Positions 42,377-50,760 are shown, numbered from the stretch's first letter. The stretch is 64,000 bases of DNA from Candidatus Margulisiibacteriota bacterium (GCA_041661965.1 JBAZTH010000003.1:413433-477432), one strand, 5' to 3'. The notes: generated from the letters alone by a model not told the origin. Numbers and translations are program-made.

Positions 42377-42492
42377 TATTATCCTCCTTAAAAACTTATA
42401 GTGCTGGTTTGTTTTGACGAAAAATTGGGTTTACATAAATCGTGAAAAAATGTTAGGACCTCGGGCGGCCTTTATTCACCAGGAACAAACAT

Positions 42493-42521
42493 ATCTTACA
42501 GCAAATGATCAGCTTTGTCAA
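42493..42521 (-). promoter_or_regulatory. Promoter of rho
   Basis: On the minus strand TTGACA (42521-42516) and TAAGAT (42498-42493) are 17 bases apart. The start near 42486 gives a 110-base leader before ATG 42376. The leader contains a GC-rich ggccgcccgaggtcc stretch; Rho is autoregulated in other bacteria by its leader, which may apply here. Confidence 0.65.
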
Positions 42522-42540
42522 TCGCTAAAATAAATTGGAA

Positions 42541-42624
42541 TGCCCAGGAGAGGAATTGAACCTCCACGAGTGTGACCTCGCCAGCACCTGAAGCTGGTGC
42601 GTCTGCCAGTTCCGCCACCTGGGC
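42541..42624 (-). tRNA. tRNA-Leu (anticodon CAG)
   Basis: On the minus strand acceptor GCCCAGG/CCTGGGC, anticodon stem CCAGC/GCTGG with loop TTCAGGT, a long variable arm and T-loop TTCAATT. Class II tRNA of 84 bases, discriminator A. It sits upstream of the rho promoter. Confidence 0.92.
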
Positions 42625-42649
42625 AAGAGCCAATTTAATTATCAAAATA

Positions 42650-42734
42650 TGCCGCTGGTCGGAATCGAACCGACACGGGGGTTAACCCCACCTGATTTTG
42701 AGTCAGGCGCGTCTGCCAGTTCCACCACAGCGGC
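42650..42734 (-). tRNA. tRNA-Leu (anticodon CAA)
   Basis: On the minus strand acceptor GCCGCTG/CAGCGGC, anticodon stem CCTGA/TCAGG with loop CTCAAAA, variable arm with GGGGTTAACCCC, T-loop TTCGATT. Class II tRNA of 85 bases. A damaged copy of its 5' part lies just upstream at 42770-42838. Confidence 0.92.
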
Positions 42735-42769
42735 ACAAATCATTATCAAAAGAACAAAACTACTATTAC

Positions 42770-42838
42770 GGCGCGCCTGCCTGCCGGCAGGTCTGCCAGT
42801 TCCACTTGCCCGCCGGAGGCGGGCCACAGCGGCACAAA
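42770..42838 (-). pseudogene. tRNA-Leu 5' fragment interrupted by two palindromic units
   Basis: Read on the plus strand, the sequence GGCGCG...TCTGCCAGTTCCAC...CACAGCGGCACAAA repeats the first 34 bases (D-arm, acceptor 5' strand and flank) of the adjacent tRNA-Leu(CAA). The copy is split by a 16-base palindrome CCTGCCTGCCGGCAGG (42776-42791) and by a 19-base unit TTGCCCGCCGGAGGCGGGC (42806-42824). The 3' half of the tRNA is missing, so it cannot be functional. It abuts the accA stop. Confidence 0.75.
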
Positions 42839-43807
42839 CTACTCGTTGAAAATCCCCATCTTTCGGTACTTATTGTAACGGTCCGCGATCAATTCCCTCG
42901 CGGTCAGGGAAAGCAGGGGGTTCAGATTCTTTATTATAGCAGATTTTAAATATTTTGCGGCAAGTTTCGGGTCCTGGTGAGCGGCGCCGAGCGGTTCTTT
43001 GACGATCTCGTCGATGATCCCCAGCTCCAGCATATCTTTGGCGGTGATCTTCATGGCGACCGCCGCTTCATTGGCCCGTTTAGCGTCGCGGAAGAGGATC
43101 GAGGCGCACCCTTCCGGGCTGATCACCGAGTAGATCGCGAACTCCAGCATCAGGACCTTGTTCCCCATGCCGATCCCGAGCGCGCCGCCGGAGCCGCCTT
43201 CGCCGGTAATGACCGAGATGAAGGGGACGGTCAGCTCCGCCATTTCGCGGAGGTTTTTGGCGATCGCTTCCGCCTGGCCCCGTTCTTCCGCCCCAATGCC
43301 GGGATAGGCGCCGGGGGTGTCGACGAGAGAGATGATCGGTTTGTTATAGCGTTCGGCCAGCCGCATTAAGCGGAGCGCTTTGCGGTAGCCTTCGGGATGG
43401 GCGGTGCCGAAATTGCGGGCCAGGTTTTCTTTGGTCGAATGGCCTTTTTGCTGGCCCATGACGATGACGGAGCGGCCGTCGAGGGTCGCCATTCCCGTAA
43501 CCATCGCCGGGTCGTCCCCGAAGTTCCGGTCGCCGTGAAGTTCCACAAAGTCGTCAAACATCAGGCCAAAATAATCGAGGGCGGTCGGCCGCTGAAGGAA
43601 GCGGGCGACCTGGACGATCTGGATCGGGTTAAGGCTGGAATAAAGCTGTTGGCGGACCGCTTCGATCCGCTTTTCCATGTGTTTGATCTCTTCGGTCATA
43701 TCAAACTTGCCGGAGTCGCTCATTTCCTGGAGCTTTTCCAGTTTATCGTAGAGCTCGATCAGCGGTTTTTCAAAGCTAAGCAGAGGTCTTTTAATTTTTT
43801 GTGTCAT
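42839..43807 (-). CDS. accA: Acetyl-CoA carboxylase carboxyltransferase alpha subunit
   Basis: The 322-residue protein has the AccA signatures FDDFVELHGDRNFGDDPAMV, GQQKGHSTKENLARNFG, LRLMRLAERYNKPIISLVDTPGAYPG, GEGGSGGALGIGMGNKVLMLE and SPEGCASILFRDA. With AccD it forms the carboxyltransferase that makes malonyl-CoA for fatty acids. Length is standard. It follows accD by one base and ends at the tRNA-Leu fragment. Confidence 0.97.
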   Translation of the reverse strand: MTQKIKRPLLSFEKPLIELYDKLEKLQEMSDSGKFDMTEEIKHMEKRIEAVRQQLYSSLNPIQIVQVARFLQRPTALDYFGLMFDDFVELHGDRNFGDDPAMVTGMATLDGRSVIVMGQQKGHSTKENLARNFGTAHPEGYRKALRLMRLAERYNKPIISLVDTPGAYPGIGAEERGQAEAIAKNLREMAELTVPFISVITGEGGSGGALGIGMGNKVLMLEFAIYSVISPEGCASILFRDAKRANEAAVAMKITAKDMLELGIIDEIVKEPLGAAHQDPKLAAKYLKSAIIKNLNPLLSLTARELIADRYNKYRKMGIFNE

Positions 43808-43808
43808 C

Positions 43809-44675
43809 TTAGTTTTTAAAGAACTTCAACAGTTTGGTTAAAGTCTCCTTCATAAGGTTTCGGTCGATGACGATATCGAGCATGCCGTGCTCCAGCAGAT
43901 ATTCCGAGCGCTGAAAACCGGGCGGTAGTTTTTGCCTGATCGTCTGCTCAATAACGCGGGGACCGGCGAAACAGATCAGGGCGTTCGGTTCGGCGATATT
44001 GACGTCGCCGAGCATCGCGAAACTGGCGGAGACGCCGCCGGTCGTCGGGTCGGTCAGGACCGAAACATAGGGGAGGCCGGTTTCGCGCAGGCGGCCGAGG
44101 ACCGCCGAGGTTTTGGCCATCTGCATCAACGACATAATGCTTTCCTGCATCCTGGCGCCGCCGGAAGTCGAGAAGATGATGACCGGAAATTTATTTTCGA
44201 TTGCCGCCTCGACCAGCCGGGCGATCTTTTCACCGACCACCGAGCCCATGCTGCCGCCCATAAAAGAAAAGTCCATGATCCCCAGGGCGACGTCGTAGCC
44301 GTTGATCTTGGCCAGACCGGTCCTGATCGCGTCTTTCAAGCCGGATTTAAGGATTGAATCCTCGATTCTGGCGGTATAAGATTTGGCATCGGTAAAGTTC
44401 AGGAAGTTTTTGGAGGTAAGGTTGGGATTGATCTCTTCGAATGTTTCTTTATCGGTCAGCTGGCGGATCCGTTCGGCTGAGGTCAGCTTGAAGTGATATT
44501 GGCACTTCGGACAGACCTTGGAATTAGCTTCCAGGTCCTTGGCATAGATCGCTTGTCCGCACTTGAAACACTTTACCCAAACATTGCCTGGAATATCAAG
44601 TCTTTCGCGGGAATAAGCGGACTTTTGCTGTTGTTTTCGCTTGAACCAATCGTGGATACTCAAAGTGCTTGCCAT
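43809..44675 (-). CDS. accD: Acetyl-CoA carboxylase carboxyltransferase beta subunit
   Basis: The 288-residue protein has the N-terminal zinc ribbon with Cys36, Cys39, Cys55 and Cys58 (CFKC, CPKC) that binds nucleic acid and stabilises the subunit. The crotonase-type core has IMDFSFMGGSMGSVVGEKI, FSTSGGARMQE and LTDPTTGGVSASFAMLGD. It partners AccA, whose gene follows. No ribosome site is evident at the ATG. Its start overlaps the promoter region of the divergent rpsT gene. Confidence 0.97.
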   Translation of the reverse strand: MASTLSIHDWFKRKQQQKSAYSRERLDIPGNVWVKCFKCGQAIYAKDLEANSKVCPKCQYHFKLTSAERIRQLTDKETFEEINPNLTSKNFLNFTDAKSYTARIEDSILKSGLKDAIRTGLAKINGYDVALGIMDFSFMGGSMGSVVGEKIARLVEAAIENKFPVIIFSTSGGARMQESIMSLMQMAKTSAVLGRLRETGLPYVSVLTDPTTGGVSASFAMLGDVNIAEPNALICFAGPRVIEQTIRQKLPPGFQRSEYLLEHGMLDIVIDRNLMKETLTKLLKFFKN

Positions 44676-44698
44676 CGTAACCTATTTTATGGTATATT
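44669..44698 (+). promoter_or_regulatory. Promoter of rpsT
   Basis: TTGCCA (44669-44674) and an extended -10 TGG-TATATT (TATATT at 44693-44698) are 18 bases apart. The start should be near 44705. The -35 element lies over the first codons of the divergent accD. Confidence 0.55.
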
Positions 44699-44731
44699 GT
44701 CAAGGTAACCAAATCACACGGAGGGGCATAA

Positions 44732-45016
44732 ATGGCAGAAGCAGCAAAGAAAAAGAAAAATATTTTACGGCGGGGGATTAAAAATGTCCGCAAGGCCAAG
44801 ATCCGCACCGAACGGAACCTCATAGAGAAGAAAAAGCTTAAATTAGCGATAAAAACAGCGCGTAACGCTATCCTCAAAAAGACCGCTGAAATGGGGAACT
44901 TGGTCCAAACGGCGGTTTCGGTCATTGATAAGGCGGCGGAACGGAAGCTTATCTACCGGACAAAAGCGGCCCGAATGAAGTCCCGGTTGATGCTCGCCTT
45001 AAACAAAGCAAAATAG
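44732..45016 (+). CDS. rpsT: Small ribosomal subunit protein S20
   Basis: The 94-residue, Lys/Arg-rich, all-helical protein matches S20: RGIKNVRKAKIRTERN, KLKLAIKTARNAI, KTAEMGNLVQTAVSVIDKAAERKLIYRTKAARMKSRL. S20 binds 16S rRNA early in 30S assembly. A strong ggagggg site lies 5 bases before the ATG. Its stop overlaps the GTG of ispE. Confidence 0.95.
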   Translation: MAEAAKKKKNILRRGIKNVRKAKIRTERNLIEKKKLKLAIKTARNAILKKTAEMGNLVQTAVSVIDKAAERKLIYRTKAARMKSRLMLALNKAK

Positions 45017-45837
45017 TGCGGGTCAAAGCTTACGCTAAAGTAAACTTATCATTAAAGGTCCTCGCCAAACGCCCCGACGGCTATCATGAAATTGAATCGT
45101 TGATGCAATCCGTTTCTCTATCCGATGTCATTTCCCTCGAACCGGCCCTCTCCGGCATAACGCTGACCACAAATAACCCCGACTTGCCTGGTGACGAGAA
45201 GAATTTAGCCTATAAAGCGGCCGGGTTATTCTTTACCGAACTGGAAAAAAAAGGTTTTGAACATAACGGTATTACCATCAAACTCGAGAAGCATATCCCC
45301 ATGGCGGCCGGTTTGGCCGGTGGATCAGCAGATGCCGCGGCTGTTCTTTATGGCTTAAATAAACTAGCCGATAAACCATTTAACGATGAAGAGCTGGCCA
45401 TTCTTGGCGCCCACCTTGGTTCCGATGTCCCTTTTTGTCTGAAGGGGGGACGTTGTCTGGCGACCGGTCGGGGAGAAAAGCTCAATCCCAGGCCGATTGC
45501 CGGTAAGGAATTTTACGTTTTGGTTGTTCCGCCGGTCGAGGTTAAAACTCCCTGGGCTTACCAGGAATTCGACCGGATGGCGGAGCGCGAACCGTTGCTG
45601 ATTGACGGTCACCGGAACGATCTCCAACCGGTCGTGGTCCGGCAACATCCGATCATTTCCGAGATCATCGGCAAATTGGTCGAAGCGGGGTGCGAATGGG
45701 CGCAAATGTCGGGGAGCGGCCCCAGCGTTTTCGGGCTGGTCCGCGATCCCAACCTCGGCCGCTTGATCGCGACTAAAATGAAACACGCTTACACCCGTAG
45801 TTTTTTTCTGGAAACCGTCGACCATGTCCGCTCCTAG
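45016..45837 (+). CDS. ispE: 4-diphosphocytidyl-2-C-methyl-D-erythritol kinase
   Basis: The 273-residue GHMP kinase has the N-terminal AYAKVNLSLKVLAKRPDGYHEIESLMQSVSL and the ATP loop PMAAGLAGGSADAAA (95-109), then GSDVPFCLKGGRCLATGRGE and the C-terminal MSGSGPSVFGLV. IspE phosphorylates CDP-methylerythritol, so isoprenoids are made by the MEP pathway. The GTG start at 45016 shares a base with the rpsT stop (TAGTG). Confidence 0.95.
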   Translation: MRVKAYAKVNLSLKVLAKRPDGYHEIESLMQSVSLSDVISLEPALSGITLTTNNPDLPGDEKNLAYKAAGLFFTELEKKGFEHNGITIKLEKHIPMAAGLAGGSADAAAVLYGLNKLADKPFNDEELAILGAHLGSDVPFCLKGGRCLATGRGEKLNPRPIAGKEFYVLVVPPVEVKTPWAYQEFDRMAEREPLLIDGHRNDLQPVVVRQHPIISEIIGKLVEAGCEWAQMSGSGPSVFGLVRDPNLGRLIATKMKHAYTRSFFLETVDHVRS

Positions 45838-46429
45838 GCTGCCGCGCGAATTTTTTACCCGGCCAACCCTTGAAGTCGCTAAAGACTTGCTCGGCAAATA
45901 TCTTGTTCACGAAGAACATGGCCAGCGTTTATGCGGCATGATCGTCGAGACCGAAGCTTACGTTGGCCGGGAAGACGCCGCTTCGCACTCATATGGCGGC
46001 CGACGGACCGGACGGAACGAAATTGAATACGGGCCGGGCGGCCATGTTTATATTTACCTCGTTTACGGGCTCCATTGGCAGTTGAATTTTGTGACCTCGG
46101 TTGCCAATGAACCGGAATGCGTCTTGATCAGGGCCTTGGAGCCGGTCGAAGGGGTTGCCAAAATGAAAACTTATCGCCATACCGACGACCCGGCCAAACT
46201 GACCAATGGCCCGGGCAAGCTTTGCCAAGCCTTGCATTTAAACAAAAGTTTCAACGGTTACGATCTCTGCGACAAAAAAGCTAAGTTCTTTGTCGAAGAT
46301 CGGGGGATCGAAGTCGCGGCTGAAGCGGTCAAACGCGGGCCGCGGATCGGGATCGATTACGCCGGGCCGCGTTGGTCGAAGATCGACTGGCGCTTCTGGA
46401 TTAAAGACAATCCGTACGTTTCAAAATAA
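45824..46429 (+). CDS. DNA-3-methyladenine glycosylase (AAG/MPG family)
   Basis: The 201-residue protein matches the eukaryotic-type alkyladenine glycosylase family: REFFTRPTLEVAKDLLGKYLV, the catalytic region IVETEAYVGREDAASHSYGGRRTGRN (with the general-base Glu), GHVYIYLVYGLHWQLNFV and TNGPGKLCQALHL. It removes alkylated bases such as 3-methyladenine. Length is normal (about 190-210). It overlaps the end of ispE by 14 bases in another frame. An MGMT-type gene at 17.2 kb is a second alkylation-repair function. Confidence 0.93.
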   Translation: MSAPRLPREFFTRPTLEVAKDLLGKYLVHEEHGQRLCGMIVETEAYVGREDAASHSYGGRRTGRNEIEYGPGGHVYIYLVYGLHWQLNFVTSVANEPECVLIRALEPVEGVAKMKTYRHTDDPAKLTNGPGKLCQALHLNKSFNGYDLCDKKAKFFVEDRGIEVAAEAVKRGPRIGIDYAGPRWSKIDWRFWIKDNPYVSK

Positions 46430-46434
46430 AATGA

Positions 46435-47148
46435 TTAGTTGGGAATAGGGAGGCGGCTCGAGACTAGGCGGCGCAAATAATCCGGCTGTTGCCGGAGGAA
46501 GAAATGGTCATCCCGGTTCAGCCAAATTACCGGATAACCCTCGGAGTAGATAAAAAGATCAGCTTCGCTGTAGCGAATCTTGCTTCGTAAGCGTTCTCTG
46601 ACCGATTCCGTCAAAAGCCCCGGACTAACCGCCAGATCGAGGTCGGAAAAAGCCCCGAAGTTGCCGCTGGCCAGACTGCCGACGATCCCCAGAGCATGAG
46701 GCCTTGACAAGGCCAAACTAAAGAAGAACGGGACGGTATATAGCGACTGTAAATTGCCTCCGAGACGGTCGTAATTTTCCCTGATCTCCGCGTTGGTTGA
46801 GGGGCGGCAAAGAGCTTTAATGACCGAAGTAAAGGTTGGGCCGCGAACCCCCTTGTTGGTGGTCCATTCGTCGTGAGCTTGAAGCAAAGGGATTTGATAG
46901 GCGCTGTTCCAAGGTTGGTTTTCATTTTCCCGGCTGATCCCGGTATAGTTTTGAAATAGAGTCTTGATCGACCAGAGCGCCTCGATATCTTTTTCCTGGT
47001 AAACGGTAGTTGGTCCGCGCATTGCCGCCAGCCCGCGGGCCAGACCGATCCGGTATTCGCTGAATTCACTGCCGACACAGCCTTGTTTTATTGTCAGGGC
47101 CTGCGCCAGGTGGAGCGGAGTTGTCGGCTTGGCTTGGACTTTAAGCAT
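46435..47148 (-). CDS. Nucleotidyltransferase-domain protein of unknown target
   Basis: The 237-residue protein has a C-terminal nucleotidyltransferase core: GIVGSLASGNFGAFSDLDLAV with Gly157-Ser158 and metal-binding Asp169 and Asp171, followed by EADLFIYSEGYPVIWL, which may supply the third acid. The N-terminal 140 residues are helical and match nothing I know. The fold is that of Pol-beta-like transferases, used in antibiotic modification, RNA processing and MNT-type antitoxins. Its ATG overlaps the long version of the divergent gene at 47.2 kb. No clear ribosome site is visible. Confidence 0.65.
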   Translation of the reverse strand: MLKVQAKPTTPLHLAQALTIKQGCVGSEFSEYRIGLARGLAAMRGPTTVYQEKDIEALWSIKTLFQNYTGISRENENQPWNSAYQIPLLQAHDEWTTNKGVRGPTFTSVIKALCRPSTNAEIRENYDRLGGNLQSLYTVPFFFSLALSRPHALGIVGSLASGNFGAFSDLDLAVSPGLLTESVRERLRSKIRYSEADLFIYSEGYPVIWLNRDDHFFLRQQPDYLRRLVSSRLPIPN

Positions 47149-47233
47149 ATATATTTATCGATCAAAAAGTTGGATTATTTCATTTCTTCTGAAATTCTTC
47201 TCTGGTGGTTACGATACTATTCTGGAAACCCTA

Positions 47234-47749
47234 ATGAAAATCAATGGAAATAGAGTCCAATCATGGTGGCCGCCTCATGTTAATGAGATCCGGATAATCT
47301 GTCCGTTGCCGGCCAGATTGCAATCCGGCCGGATCATTGCCGAGCTGACAGCGATTGGTCTGGCGGCTCACGATAAGCTCAAAAATGGTTCGGATCTCCT
47401 GGCTCCTGATTATACCCGGGGACGGAGTCAGGCGGCCAGCGATGAACTCCAAAAGCAGCTCGAGCGAAAAGGGGTGCTTGTCCCATTGTCCTTCAGCTTG
47501 GAAAAAGTGATCGGCTCCAATTTTTCCAGGTCGATTGATCCCCTGGGGAGAGTCGGGGAACATCACCTCCTGATGGTCAAGTTCAAAGAAGGAGCGGTTT
47601 TAGTCGATATTACGGCGGCAGAATTCGAAGGCCGGGGGCGCCAATTTGCCAATACGAATGTTCTGCTGATCCCTACGACCCATGAGGAGATCCTCACTAA
47701 TCTTGCTCGGGTCTACGGTGGAGAGTGGCGGATCAAAGGGCAATCTTGA
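47234..47749 (+). CDS. Protein of unknown function divergent from the nucleotidyltransferase gene
   Basis: From ATG 47234 the protein has 171 residues; an in-frame start at 47129 would add 35 hydrophobic residues but overlaps the divergent gene, so the start is uncertain. The segment GEHHLLMVKFKEGAVLVDITAAEFEGRG resembles the His/Asp half of papain- or transglutaminase-like folds, where a histidine is followed by a strand ending in V-D-I-T. The region RIICPLPARLQSGRIIAELTAIGLAA could be the preceding helix, but no convincing catalytic Cys context is kept. This reading is tentative. Composition is like the chromosome. Confidence 0.45.
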   Translation: MKINGNRVQSWWPPHVNEIRIICPLPARLQSGRIIAELTAIGLAAHDKLKNGSDLLAPDYTRGRSQAASDELQKQLERKGVLVPLSFSLEKVIGSNFSRSIDPLGRVGEHHLLMVKFKEGAVLVDITAAEFEGRGRQFANTNVLLIPTTHEEILTNLARVYGGEWRIKGQS

Positions 47750-47757
47750 CGAGACGC

Positions 47758-47786
47758 TTGACGTAAACTTGACGATGTTGTATAAT
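47758..47786 (+). promoter_or_regulatory. Promoter of the Fic gene with CTTGACG direct repeats
   Basis: TTGACG (47758-47763) and TATAAT (47781-47786) are 17 bases apart. The start near 47793 leaves about 3 bases before ATG 47796. CTTGACG occurs at 47745, 47757 and 47768, spaced 12 and 11 bases, so the -35 lies in the middle of a repeat array that could be an operator. Confidence 0.65.
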
Positions 47787-47795
47787 CACTAGGTC

Positions 47796-48809
47796 ATGTA
47801 CAAGCCAACTTACCGGATAACGCCGTATTTACTGAAGCTGATTGAAGAAGCGGGGAGTCTCCGCTTCTGGATCGAGCAGATGCCTCTTAAAGTTACCTGG
47901 CTGCCACTCCTACAACATGAAGCCCGGGTCAGGTCGACCCATTCTTCCACCGCGATCGAAGGGAACCCGCTGACTTTAGCCCAGGTTAATGCCGTAGCCA
48001 AAGGGGAGACGATCGGCGGACCGGACAAAGATAAGCTGGAAGTTGAAAATTACATCAAAGTCCTTCACTGGGTCGAAAAAAACCACACTACGGAAATCAA
48101 CGAAGCGGCGATTTTTAATCTCCACAAGATCTTAACTAAAGGTTTACTGCCGGAAGAACGTTCCGGCCGCTACAAAGACAAGCAGAACTATGTGCTCGAC
48201 GAGCGGAAGGTCAAGATCTTTACCCCTCCCAGTCCGCAGGAAACTCCGTCCGTTGTTCGGGAACTTTTGGCCTGGCTGGATTCATCGGCCCGGGAATTGC
48301 CGCCGGTCCTGGTCGCCGCGATCTTTCACCATCGCTTTGTTTCCATTCATCCCTTTGTCGATGGGAACGGCCGGCTGGCCCGCGCCCTGGCCGCCTGGAT
48401 CCTTTACCAGCATGGCTATGATACCTACCACATCTTCAGCCTGGACGATTATTTTGCCGGCGACCGCCAGCGTTATTACCAGAAACTCCAGCAGGCTAGG
48501 GAATTGGATGATGAGTTGACCCACTGGATCGAATATGTCGCCGAAGGGGTGGTCAAAACTTTAAAAGATGTTAAGGTCCGGATCGAAGACCTGCAGGTTT
48601 CGACCCGCCATAACATAACCCTGACCCCGGGACAGGAAGAATTGATCCGGGTACTCCGGTTAAGAGATTCCGTGACCTCGGCCGACCTGCGGCAAACCTT
48701 CAAAGTCTCGCGGGCGCGGATCCACCAGATCGTCAATCCCCTGGTCAAATCCGGTTTGGTCAAGACCACCGGCCAGGGACGGTCGACCAGATATCTCCTA
48801 GTCCTCTAG
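47796..48809 (+). CDS. Fic-family protein with inhibitory motif and C-terminal HTH
   Basis: The 337-residue protein has the Fic core motif HPFVDGNGRLAR at 185-196, so the catalytic His, metal-binding Asp and ATP-binding residues are intact. An N-terminal inhibitory helix motif SSTAIEGN (50-57, the S/TxxxEG/N form) precedes it, so this is a self-inhibited class II Fic. Residues about 270-337 form a winged helix-turn-helix (LRLRDSVTSADLRQTFKVSRARIHQIVNPLVKSGLV). Fic enzymes usually transfer AMP to protein side chains. The DNA-binding end and the repeats at its promoter suggest autoregulation. Confidence 0.9.
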   Translation: MYKPTYRITPYLLKLIEEAGSLRFWIEQMPLKVTWLPLLQHEARVRSTHSSTAIEGNPLTLAQVNAVAKGETIGGPDKDKLEVENYIKVLHWVEKNHTTEINEAAIFNLHKILTKGLLPEERSGRYKDKQNYVLDERKVKIFTPPSPQETPSVVRELLAWLDSSARELPPVLVAAIFHHRFVSIHPFVDGNGRLARALAAWILYQHGYDTYHIFSLDDYFAGDRQRYYQKLQQARELDDELTHWIEYVAEGVVKTLKDVKVRIEDLQVSTRHNITLTPGQEELIRVLRLRDSVTSADLRQTFKVSRARIHQIVNPLVKSGLVKTTGQGRSTRYLLVL

Positions 48810-48818
48810 ATCTTTTGA

Positions 48819-48827
48819 TGTTAAAAT
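48819..48827 (+). promoter_or_regulatory. Extended -10 promoter of the DUF2207 gene (leaderless)
   Basis: TGT-TAAAAT at 48819-48827 ends 7 bases before ATG 48835. No ribosome site is present. Confidence 0.55.
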
Positions 48828-48834
48828 CCGGGGT

Positions 48835-50760
48835 ATGATAAGAAAAGTATTTGTTCTCGTCTTACTGACCGGCCTCATTTTTTTCGGCGGCGCGGCCTCG
48901 GCCCGCTCTTTATATTGGGACAAGATTGCCGTCGACCTCACTCTTAACCGCGATTCCAGCGTCGATATCGTTGAAACCCAGACCTACGTTTTTGACGGCG
49001 CTTATAACGGCGGCTATCGGGATATTAAGCTTAAAGGGTTTGACTCTATCTCCAACATCGAGCTCTATGAGGACGAGATAAGGTATCAGGAAGGGAGTCT
49101 CGATAAATACCATTTCACTGTCGGCAATGAGAACGGCGCTCGGCGGATAAAATGGCGTTCCCGCGACGTTGACGAACCGGAATACAGCCGGACCCCTAAA
49201 ACCTTTACCATTAAATACCGGGTCAACGGCCTGATCGACCACCAGAAAGGGTTCGATGAGCTCTACTGGAAGGCGATCTTTGAAGACCGTGACGGGATGG
49301 TTAATATAGCGGAAGCGGTCCTGCATCTCCCGGTCCCGGTTGAGCCGGAAAAATTGAAGGTTACTCTCTACACTAATGTTTCCGGCGCGGTCTGGCAGGT
49401 TACCGGTCCGCAAACCATCATTTTCCATGGTGAGAACCTCCCTCCGGGAGAGTTGTTCGAGATCAAAGTTGATTTTCCGCCCGGACTGGTCGCCAATGTC
49501 TTTTTCCTGAAAAAAGCGACCAAGACCTATGTTTCACCTTATCTCCCCTGGTTGATCGCCGGGGGAGTGTTCTTTTTTATGCTGTCACTCTATCTCCGGC
49601 TTGGCCGCGATTATGAAGTCAGCGGCGTGGCTAAGGTCATGGCGAACCCGCCGACCGATCTGTCGCCGGCGCTCGCGGGGACGGTTATTGACGAAGAAGC
49701 GGGGATGAAGGAGATCATTGCCACGATCCTCGACCTTTCCCGGCGCGGTTTTATCGAGATAACGGAAAATGTCAGCCAAGTTTGGCTCTTTACCATGCGC
49801 GACTTTGAATACCGGCTCAAGGCGATGCCGGTCGGGCTTAGCGATTATGAGGACAAGCTCATCCAGGGCTTATTTAGCGCGCCAAAGGTCGGAGACAAAG
49901 TAAAGCTTTCCGACCTGCGGAATAAGTTTTACAAGCATGTCGACGGGATCGTTGATCTGATCTTTAAACAAACGGTCAAACGGGGCTACTTTGAAGGCAA
50001 CCCGCGTGAAGTGAAGAGTAAATATTACTTGGTTGCCGGCGGAGTTTTTCTTTTGGGGCTGATCATTTCCGCCCTGGGGTCTTTTGAAGTCGCGATCGTT
50101 AACGCCATGATCGCGATGTTCTTTTTCCTCCCTGGTTTTTTCTTTGTCCAGGCGGTCAAAGAACGCCGGTTGGTCCAGCTGATCTTTATGCTCCCGTTCT
50201 TTCTGGCGGCGGGGATTATGATCGGGCCGTTCACCCAATTGTTTTTTGACACGACTTCCGTTTTATTGGTTCCTCTCGGCCAGGGTTGTTTGTTCGGCGG
50301 GATCATCGTCGGCCTCTTCGCGCCGCTCATGCCCAGGAAAACATTGGCCGGGTCCAAAGCGAAAGAAGAATGGCTGGCTTTCCGGAATTATTTAAAAACC
50401 GTGAAGGGGGACCCCAAGAATTTCGAGCAATACTTGCCCTACGCGGTCGCTTTCGGGGTGGAGTCGGCCTGGATGAATAACCTGGCTGAACATTCGCTGG
50501 CGGCGCCGCTCTGGTACCATTCAACTTTTACCGATCTTAGCGGCGGGAGGCTTAATACCGACTCAAAGGGGAGTTTTGGCGGCGGAGAGAGCGGCGGCGG
50601 CGGCGCGGGCCGGAGCTTCTCCGTGGCGCAGATGTCGGGAAGTTTTAGCGGCATGGTTTCCAACATGTCTTCATCGCTTAGCAGCAGCCCAACTTCAAGC
50701 GGGAGCGGCAGTGGTGGCGGCGGAGGAGGCGGCGGGGGTGGCGGAGGTGGTGGTTGGTAG
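48835..50760 (+). CDS. DUF2207 membrane protein with glycine-rich C-terminus
   Basis: The 641-residue protein has a signal peptide (residues 1-23) and an extracytoplasmic DUF2207 domain (about 25-215; begins with LTLNRDSSVDIVETQTYVFDGAYNGGYRDI). One membrane helix lies at 237-256, a cytoplasmic segment follows, then a cluster of three to four helices (about 400-490). The C-terminal domain ends in a Ser/Gly-rich tail with a run of eleven Gly before the final Trp. This is the standard layout of DUF2207/YciQ-like predicted membrane proteins whose role is not established. Confidence 0.85.
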   Translation: MIRKVFVLVLLTGLIFFGGAASARSLYWDKIAVDLTLNRDSSVDIVETQTYVFDGAYNGGYRDIKLKGFDSISNIELYEDEIRYQEGSLDKYHFTVGNENGARRIKWRSRDVDEPEYSRTPKTFTIKYRVNGLIDHQKGFDELYWKAIFEDRDGMVNIAEAVLHLPVPVEPEKLKVTLYTNVSGAVWQVTGPQTIIFHGENLPPGELFEIKVDFPPGLVANVFFLKKATKTYVSPYLPWLIAGGVFFFMLSLYLRLGRDYEVSGVAKVMANPPTDLSPALAGTVIDEEAGMKEIIATILDLSRRGFIEITENVSQVWLFTMRDFEYRLKAMPVGLSDYEDKLIQGLFSAPKVGDKVKLSDLRNKFYKHVDGIVDLIFKQTVKRGYFEGNPREVKSKYYLVAGGVFLLGLIISALGSFEVAIVNAMIAMFFFLPGFFFVQAVKERRLVQLIFMLPFFLAAGIMIGPFTQLFFDTTSVLLVPLGQGCLFGGIIVGLFAPLMPRKTLAGSKAKEEWLAFRNYLKTVKGDPKNFEQYLPYAVAFGVESAWMNNLAEHSLAAPLWYHSTFTDLSGGRLNTDSKGSFGGGESGGGGAGRSFSVAQMSGSFSGMVSNMSSSLSSSPTSSGSGSGGGGGGGGGGGGGGW

